Source of the DNA: Tulasnella sp. 424
Lineage: Eukaryota > Basidiomycota > Agaricomycetes > Cantharellales > Tulasnellaceae
DNA length: 64,000 nucleotides
Direction of reading: 5' to 3'
Assembly (NCBI GenBank): GCA_019633425.1
Contig: WSUB01000038.1
Location: 1 to 64,000, forward strand
This document shows, piece by piece, positions 57,106-64,000 of this stretch. A program made the translations under genes and the position numbers. Position 1 is the first letter of the stretch. Every line of letters begins with the position of its first letter. The notes under the pieces are model-generated. The model saw only the letters and a list, made by a program, of their open reading frames with translations, did no database searches and had not been told where the DNA came from.

Positions 57106-59223
57106 CCATGACAGACGTTCAGTAGACTCTATAGCTGTATCCGAGCCCGTGTCCGCTCGTACGCTGAGCCGAGGGGCTAAGAAATCCGAAAAGGGGAGTC
57201 GAGATGGTAGAGAAGTCGGAAACGCCAAGCCCCAAACTGGTTCGGGTCGGCTACGCGCTCCCCGGAGAATGCCTAGCTTAGGAAAGTTAAGTGCCTAATC
57301 AGGTCTGCCATATCCACTTTACGCCATTCTAGGCAGAATGGCTGTCGCACTTGCTCCATCGGGATGTCTAGGAGACGGAGAAAGCTTGCGCTTCAAATGC
57401 GTCTCGAAAGCTATTACACGAAGCATGGTTTGGCCTGATCATCAGGGCTGTGAGGTCATATGGGCAACATAGCGCCGGGTCTAGTCGGAGATGCGGAGAC
57501 ATTTCGAAGGCGGAAAGGTACAATTCGGGACGCGGAAGTGGCTCTAACCCCAAGGACAGAACCGGTAGTCGTCTCGATTTGAACAAAAATGAGCGGGTAG
57601 GGCGGGCCGCTACATAATGTTCCTGAAACAGATGGTTCTTCTTCTTCTAGAGTCTTCTTAACCATGTCTCGAGGGTCTTTCCCGAAGCCGAAGATCTTCG
57701 GCGATTCCGTTCGTTGAAGCCACGCCTCCAATGCCGAGCCACCCTTCCAACTGAAACGTGCCAGACAAATTGGAGTAAGAGTAGAGGAAGAAGTGAATAT
57801 TCAGTAGGTAGGTGAACGTCGGAGCTTACTTTCCCGACGGCGAAATGGTGTCTCAATCCCACGCGGGTCAGCCGCCCTCACAAATTGCGTGAGCCCGCGC
57901 CCCCAACGCGTGTCGGAAAGGACGTTCATCTCTTGGAGGTTCAACAAGAGATCTGATAAACTTCATTCAGCTACGATGAAGTGATACCTTGAGCAGTACA
58001 AGCGGCAAACAATACGGTGGTGGTGCCATCGACGGGTCGGACTCCCGGAGCTATCGGCGGTACCTATTTCAGGAGGAGCCGGATCGGACCTCCGGATTCT
58101 CCTCTTCCAACGGAATCGCTCTATTCTCCCTGTCGGTGCTGATTTGTGTTTTCTGGCCCAATTTTGGCACCGATATCACACTAAGCCGCAAGCGCCTGAA
58201 AATGAACGGCTATTCGGAACGGGGCAGCGGTTACGGCAGTCGGCCTAGCAGATTTTCTCTCACTCCTCCGGGGATCGGATCTGGATTTTGCGTGACATAC
58301 TCGGGCGAACAATCAACAGTACAAATGAAGTAGGTCTGCCGCATCTACTTTCTCAGACCAAGTGTATGTGCGTGGCCCTGATCGCCTCTCGATCCATATG
58401 CAGTTCTATATGTTTCCAGGTCAGTTTGTAGCGATATAATTTATGCGAAGCGTCCGAATTTTTATTACATACTGTATGTTTAATTTGGATTTTTTCAGCC
58501 GATGTTCGGGAACACTCGCGGCTGGATATGTAACACGAAATGCTTAAGGAAAGGTTCGGCGGGGACTCTCCTCGGGGTTTCCATCCAGTGCTCGGTTGCA
58601 ATAAGCACTAACGCCCTGATTAGAAGTAAAAAATTTCCCTAAAATGTCGTGTTTGGCTACGTTAGTTAGAGACAAGCCCAAAGGTACCCGGCCTATGTTT
58701 AGCCCCGGCCGGCCCGGCGGCAGGCCAAGCACCGTCATTAACCTTGACGAGCTATTCACTGTTCTCCACTTCTACGCTCTAAATTCCTCAACTACTGCGC
58801 TATCACTTCACTCCATTTGGCGATTCGAGCGTGATTGCACTCATGACCACCAAAAGATGGGTAAGCGATAATTGGTGCCGAGACAACCTTCCTGAAACAA
58901 GGAATAACTACGGCGCGATCGGGACCGCTCACATGCGGCCTCATGCGCGCGAAAGATTCTCTGAGAGAACTGTAGTGAGTGCTTCTTTTTTTGCTGGAGA
59001 AATTTCTAACGGCTAATTCGCCAAGACACCTTCGTTCCTTGGTCTTCTTGCGTTGCTTAGAATAATTCGGCCAAGACCAAGCGAGCGTCGCGGGCCGTAA
59101 ACCCTCTTAGCAGTCATTTCCAAACTGCATTCGTCTGATCCGGGAGAGTACAGAAGGGGTAATAATGTCTCGATGAAGTGAGGATTAAACAGTGTGATCA
59201 AGTCGGTTTTGACCGACCGTAAG
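57106..59223. other. Intergenic, CE15 remnant / GH10
   Basis: About 2.1 kb with no gene I can support. It probably includes sequence left from the truncated CE15 and the GH10 promoter. A 114-codon open frame at 57989-58333 shows no motif and atypical composition. Confidence 0.4.
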
Positions 59224-59230
59224 TATAAAA
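59224..59230 (+). promoter_or_regulatory. TATA box of GH10 xylanase
   Basis: TATAAAA, 94 bases before the start codon; good consensus and position. Confidence 0.55.
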
Positions 59231-59317
59231 CATCAAGCGTTCGGGAGGTCGTTTTGCAGCAACTCATAAGTCAGCATCTGCTCGCAGTCTCAGCTACACT
59301 CAGATACCACATCATAA

Positions 59318-61239
59318 ATGTACTCCGAAGCTCTCATTGTTACCTTGCTTGCCATGGGCATCAATGCCCAGTCACAGGTGTGGGGTAAGTGTTCCGTCGC
59401 AGAATCCTCCCATCCTTCCTAATATTGCCGTGCGTATAGGTCAGTGCGGTGGAATCGGCTGGACTGGACGTGAGTATTATCTGCATTTCATGATGTATCC
59501 CGAATCGCTGATCCTTCAAACGGCCTCCAGCGACTACTTGCGTCGCCGGCAACACGTGCGTGTGGTACAGCTCTTATTACAGCCAGGTGAGCGCAATATA
59601 GTTGAAATGGATCATTTGGCATTTACCTACGTCGTTTCCTAGTGTATCCCGAACAGCCAAGTCACCACCACGGCTACAAAAACCACGACTACGACCACCA
59701 CGACTCCGGCGGCGACGACGACGACAACGACGACGACAAGCACACCCTTCACGACCGTGACAAGCCCCCCTACCACTACTACTACTTCGACTACCACCAC
59801 TGCCACCACAACTACGAAGGTCAATTCTAACTCGTTGGACACCAAGTACAAGTCACACGGCAAGCAATACTGGGGTACTTGCGGTGATCAAGGTACTTTG
59901 GGCCAGGCTGCGTGCGCCCAGGTCGTCAAGGACGATTTCGGTGCCCTCACTCCTGAGAACTCAATGAAATGGGATGCTACGTAGGTACTCATAGTTATCG
60001 TTATTCTGCTTGCTCCTGACAGGTTGGTGTTTTCAGTGAACCCAGCAGGGGTAGTTTCAGCTTCGGTGGCGCCGACTACCTAGTCAACTTTGCCACTACC
60101 AACGGCAAGCTCATCCGTGGCCACAATCTCGTTGTACGTGTCATACAACTTTTTTTGATACTCTCCGCGGGCTGAAAGTGCTAACCTTGCACCCTCGTCC
60201 ACAGTGGCACTCACAGCTCCCCAGCTGGGTCTCTGCCATCGGTGACAAGAACACTTTGACCACTGTCATCCAGAACCACGCCACTACTCTCGTTACACGC
60301 TACGGGGGCAAGATCGCCAAGTGGGACGTCGTCAACGAGATGTTCAACGAGGATGGCACCACTCGTTCATCCGTCTTCTCCAACCTCCTCGGCACCTCCT
60401 TCGTTGATATTGCCTTCAAAGCTGCTCGTGCTGCTGATCCGAGCGCCAAGCTCTACATCAACGGTGTGTTAGCTCACACCCCGTGGTTCGCATAGCATCC
60501 ATGCTCACTCAAATACCACCCGTCCCCAGACTACAATCTTGACTCCGTCAACAGCAAGGTCAACGGCCTCGTCACCCTTGTCAACCAGAAGATCGGCGCT
60601 GGTGTCCCGATTGACGGTATCGGCTCTCAGGGTGAGTAGCTTGGGTACATCCCCTAGCAGGATTTTGACCTTCTCCCTCCCCAATCTAGGCCATTTGTCC
60701 GCCGGTCAGACCGGAGGATTCCTTGCTGCATTGCAGAAGCTTGCTAGCACTGCCGTTACTGAAGGTACGAGAAAGTTCTTACAATAAATTTCGGTTTGGC
60801 GCTGATCTTTCACTACCCATTTGCCAATACTTCCCAAACGCATCGAAATGCTTCCGCCTTCGTACTGCTCTCGAATCTCAAAATACTGCGGGTGCCTCGA
60901 AATAAATAGTTGCCGTAAGTATATTTCTATCTTTTTTACGCTGTGGACGCGTGATCTTATTCATTATTGTGAAACACAGGTCACTGAGCTTGATATCGTC
61001 AATGCCGCGTCTGCCGACTATCTCGCCATCTCCAGCGCTTGCCTCCAGGTTCCCAAGTGCGTTGGTATCACTGTGAGTGTCTACCACCTCCGTTACTCTC
61101 GCAGGCAGCTTACCCGTTTGCTCTCTAGGTCTGGGGTGTCTCCGACAAGGACTCGTGGAGGGCGAGCAGCAACCCACTCCTCTTCAACGCCTCATTCCAG
61201 CCCAAGGCCGCTTACACTGCTCTCATCAACTCTTTGTAA
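59318..61239 (+). CDS. CBM1-GH10 endo-1,4-beta-xylanase
   Basis: Predicted 410-aa secreted enzyme; exons 59318-59384, 59440-59469, 59531-59586, 59643-59980, 60037-60133, 60205-60463, 60530-60631, 60690-60764, 60910-60914 (5 nt), 60980-61072 and 61129-61239. Signal peptide (about residues 1-18, ending GINA), CBM1 ([24 protein letters not shown]), Thr-rich linker to about residue 104, then a full GH10 barrel. The acid/base is Glu241 in KWDVVNEMF and the nucleophile Glu346 in [18 protein letters not shown] and [10 protein letters not shown] are also classic. It hydrolyses internal xylan bonds. The 5-nt exon is needed: only with it does the sequence read STAVTE-VA-VTELDI. Without it the frame is lost. 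Confidence 0.93.
59546..59705 (+). repeat. CBM1-intron-linker cassette, GH10 arm
   Basis: Inverted partner of 55740-55895. Exon 3 end, the 56-nt intron (one mismatch) and the first Thr-rich linker codons are nearly the same as in the CE15 gene. Confidence 0.85.
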
Positions 61240-62601
61240 AAGTTGTAGCCGCGCTTTTCTGCTTTATATGAAGTCCGTGTCTCTGGGTAGTTCTATTCAT
61301 GTGCTCATGGTGGAGCCGGGTGCCATCGCATTCGCAATTCGGGCATCCCAGTAACTAAGGGTACGTTTATGCCACTAAGATCAACTCTGTATGTCAAAGG
61401 TAATATCGTACACTTCCAGGAATGAGTCGGTCTTTGTTTGGGTCGAGAGAGGACTACTCCCCGGTTCGCTTCGACTAGCTGCCGCCAACAGCGGCCCGTG
61501 AATGCGATCACCTTGCCCCAAGGTCTCTCGTAGTGCTGCCGCGGAATTCGAGGTTGTCGAAGAAGGCTTTGATCTCCTTCGACAAATAGTCAACTTCGAC
61601 CAACTTCGACTTATCGAAGTGATGTCGAAGGAGGTTCCGAAATACTTCGATCCTCTTGGGAAGATGGTTCCGATCACGCGCATGGGATGGAGCGGCCCTT
61701 AATTGTAGTGTTGCCGCGAAGCGAAGTGACGAAGTCCTCCGCCACACTCCAACTCGGGAACGCCACATTTGGCGTCATCCGAGAGAGCCAAATTGTCAGC
61801 TCCCCTTCCGACTGTAACTGGTTTTACAGGCCCCCCAGGAGGGGGTAGCCCATCACAATTAGCCATTAGAAGGGGTTAGTCCAAAAATATCCTGGGCAGA
61901 AACTTGGCAAGTCCGACGGGCTTATCTCCGGCACGCGCACACACTAAGGACTCAACGGGACTCGAGCAGGCCAGGCTGAGTCCCCTGATATCACTGAATC
62001 AGAATGTACTGGTTTTAAGTATAGGAGGCCTTCTGCAGTGGCCATTCGTTCCTATCCTGCCTGCGTTCGACTGGAAACTTGTCATGTCCGCAGTCCCCGT
62101 CTCTTCAAAAAAAGGGGAAAAAAAACCCCCCGAAACGCGCGCTCAGTGGCTGTAAAGAAGATGGACGTGGAATTTATTTCCGCCGGCTAATCCGGAATCA
62201 CAAAGTGGGATAAATCGGGAATGAAAAGGTGCCGCGCTGCACATCGACACCCTAGGCAGCAGGGACGGCGTACGTAATCCCCTTTCCCAAGAACCCCTCT
62301 CACAATTCAACATGTTATCTCTCCTCCATCCCTCACGACTGCAAACCGAGCACTTTCTTACATACTCTTTTCGTTTTTCGACACCTCTAATCTAGCGAAG
62401 GACGTACAGTACAATGTGAGCAAACCATTGTGTACCCGGAACCCGACAGCATGACTAATGATCTTTTGTCGATTTCTGCACCTTCACCAACTACAAAATC
62501 GTTGTGATTTCCGGGTGCTACCAGAAATCATCATACAGTACCCAACTGAATTGATCCCGGCATCAGGGGAAGGTGGCAACGAGGGGGATGTACCAATAGG
62601 A
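61240..62601. other. Intergenic, GH10 / methyltransferase
   Basis: 3' flank of GH10, then about 1.2 kb without a supported gene. It contains a cluster of TTCGA/TCGAA palindromic words at 61546-61640. Confidence 0.35.
61546..61640. repeat. Cluster of TTCGA/TCGAA inverted words
   Basis: Eight TTCGA or TCGAA pentamers in about 95 bases, as CTTCGAC and GTCGAAG pairs that can form several hairpins. Direct repeats GTAGTG(C/T)TGCCGCG occur near 61530 and 61707. Function unknown. Confidence 0.3.
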
Positions 62602-64000
62602 ATGGAGGAAACCGCCGGAGACCCTCGGCAGCCGGCCGATGATGTCAGCATAAGAAGCGGTAATGGAACTGTCTCAACCATTTATCCTGAAGACTCAGTT
62701 TCTGTTCGAGATCTTCATCGACGGCAACATGGCATGGACGAACCGCAGTCAGGCCAACCGTCGGTGGTCAGCTTTGGTACTGAAGGTCGGTGACATTGCG
62801 TTGAGCATCGTAATCCGGCGGATAAGTCTTGACTGACTATTCCTCTTGTCTTGGAACGGGACATCTCTACTTTAAGAGGAGCGGAACTTGGTATGCACTC
62901 TTGGCACGCACAAAAGACGAGCTGAACTCAAACGTCGAGGGTTACTCAGTACAAAGATTTCTACGGGCGGACGTTTAGCGACCACGATATATATCCGTAA
63001 GTCTTGTCACTTGATGGGAGGGAAAGTCATCAGGTTGACGGACGACCCACAGTATGCCTGCAGATAGAGATGAACATTCACGGTTGGACAGGCTGCACTT
63101 GCTACACCTCGGCTTTCTGAACGGCCTATACCCAGAAAAGGAGCTCGTTGAACGTGCTCTCATTCCTAAAGATCCGCCACCGGCTATTCTTGACGTAGGA
63201 ACGGGGTCCGGGAGATGGTGCGTTCTTCGCGTTTTCCGACCATTATTCCGGTCCGAAGTCACAATACCTACTTCACCTTTAGGGCTCTCGATATGGCAAA
63301 GAGATTTCCCCATGCCGAAGTGGTGGGACTCGACCTCGCCCCCCCTATTCTTCTCACAGGTGACGAAATCCCAGTCAACTGCCGATTCGAAGTCGACGAT
63401 GCAAACCTCAGCCTCGATCATTACGAGGGGTGCTTTGACCTCGTTCACGTGCGTTGTGCAGACACCGGTCTCAACGATCTGAACAGGTGGTTCTATGAGA
63501 TCGCGAAGACAATGCGTCCAGGTGGCGTCTTGATCATCGCGACTGGGTCTATCGTTAGTCGTCTCTACCCAAAGGCTCGCTGGAGGATAAGTAAACTCAC
63601 CCATCCCTTCGTAGCAAAAGTACGACGCTAACCTTAATCCGCTTCCTGTGACGTATCCCGGGGAACCTGGGTAAGGCCGACCGCTTCCCTACAGTCTTGT
63701 GGCTTTCCCTGACCGTCTTGCAGGTTTTCGTGGATACAATACACAGATGGGGCCATTTACGAAGCATATCATAGTAAAGGAAACTTCTCCATAGATAATT
63801 CTATGTACTGGGACGAGTACGTCTTATCTTTATCTCTTCTGCCACTCTACTGCCAGACTGAGAAACCCCCTTTCAGTTGGATACGAAAAAACCCAAATTT
63901 TGCACATGTCGCCCGCCAGGACTACTTCGTTCCTATCGGGCCTTGGAAGCCAAGTGAGCATTGAAAGAGTTCATGGGTGATTAGAAGCTAAGCAGACCAC
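62602..64000 (+). CDS. Class I SAM-dependent methyltransferase (3' partial)
   Basis: Gene running off the right edge. Secure exons: about 62950-62992 (FYGRTFSDHDIYP), 63053-63217, 63283 to at least 63540, 63724-63816, 63877-63953, and the next exon from about 63996. The core reads ILDVGTGSGRWALDMAKRFP (motif I, the SAM-binding glycine loop, across the 63218-63282 intron), then VVGLDLAPP, and MRPGGVLIIATG later. Further downstream, VARQDYFVPIGPW fits the C-terminal part of LaeA-like fungal methyltransferases. A Ser/acidic-rich first exon (about 62602-62785, METAGDPRQ-like start, IYPEDSVSV) is plausible but its junction to 62950 is not resolved, so the start is uncertain. Substrate unknown. Confidence 0.7.

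Noticed and set aside
56363..57109. 248-codon minus-strand open frame
   Set aside because: It runs in a different frame from the CE15 homology in its 5' part; the real relic is the CE15 C-terminal frame at 56799-57105.
57989..58333. 114-codon open frame
   Set aside because: No motif, no paralogue, no splice partners; composition is not convincing.
1..64000. tRNA and rRNA genes
   Set aside because: I looked for B-box-like GGTTCGA and reverse-complement matches with plausible stems and found none that fold.

Overview
This window is nuclear DNA of a filamentous basidiomycete, most likely an agaricomycete. The evidence is intron-dense genes with short GT-AG introns (about 42-90 nt), fungal CBM1 cellulose-binding modules on a GH10 xylanase and a CE15 glucuronoyl esterase, tandem DUF2235 genes, and DUF6535 membrane proteins, a family expanded in Agaricomycetes. 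I cannot name the species. I found no tRNA, rRNA or recognisable transposase.

Layout. Positions 1-47022 are an accessory region built by repeated block duplication and decay. The unit reads: an eroded block 'X' of unknown origin, a plus-strand DUF6535 gene, a minus-strand C2H2/Pro-Ser-rich gene, and a plus-strand DHHC palmitoyltransferase gene. Only the last round is whole (34188-41242). Earlier rounds keep the DUF6535 gene but have ruined or deleted C2H2 and DHHC genes. There are five plus-strand DUF6535 genes (2424, 10377, 14612, 28490, 34188) and two divergent minus-strand ones (41404-44208 and 45209-47022). Copy 2 has a frameshift, copy 6 has a nonsense codon, and copy 7 has lost the whole membrane domain but keeps its reading frame. 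A segment of about 4.7 kb (18346-23060) carrying an active-looking protein kinase fused to near-identical tandem TPR repeats sits inside this array.

Positions 47023-52714 hold two intact tandem DUF2235 (Tle1-like alpha/beta hydrolase) genes with the same nine-exon structure, including a 16-nt micro-exon, and duplicated TATA promoters.

Positions 54421-61239 form a small xylan/lignin-carbohydrate cluster: a CBM1-CE15 glucuronoyl esterase (minus), a 5'-truncated remnant of a second CE15 gene (minus), and a CBM1-GH10 endoxylanase (plus) with a 5-nt micro-exon. The CE15 and GH10 genes share an almost identical CBM1-intron-linker cassette in inverted orientation. The xylanase would cut the xylan backbone while the CE15 enzyme would cut lignin-glucuronoxylan esters.

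The right edge (about 62602-64000) carries a class I SAM-dependent methyltransferase gene that runs off the window. Exon coordinates were derived by hand from splice signals, frame continuity and comparison among paralogues; they have not been tested against transcripts.
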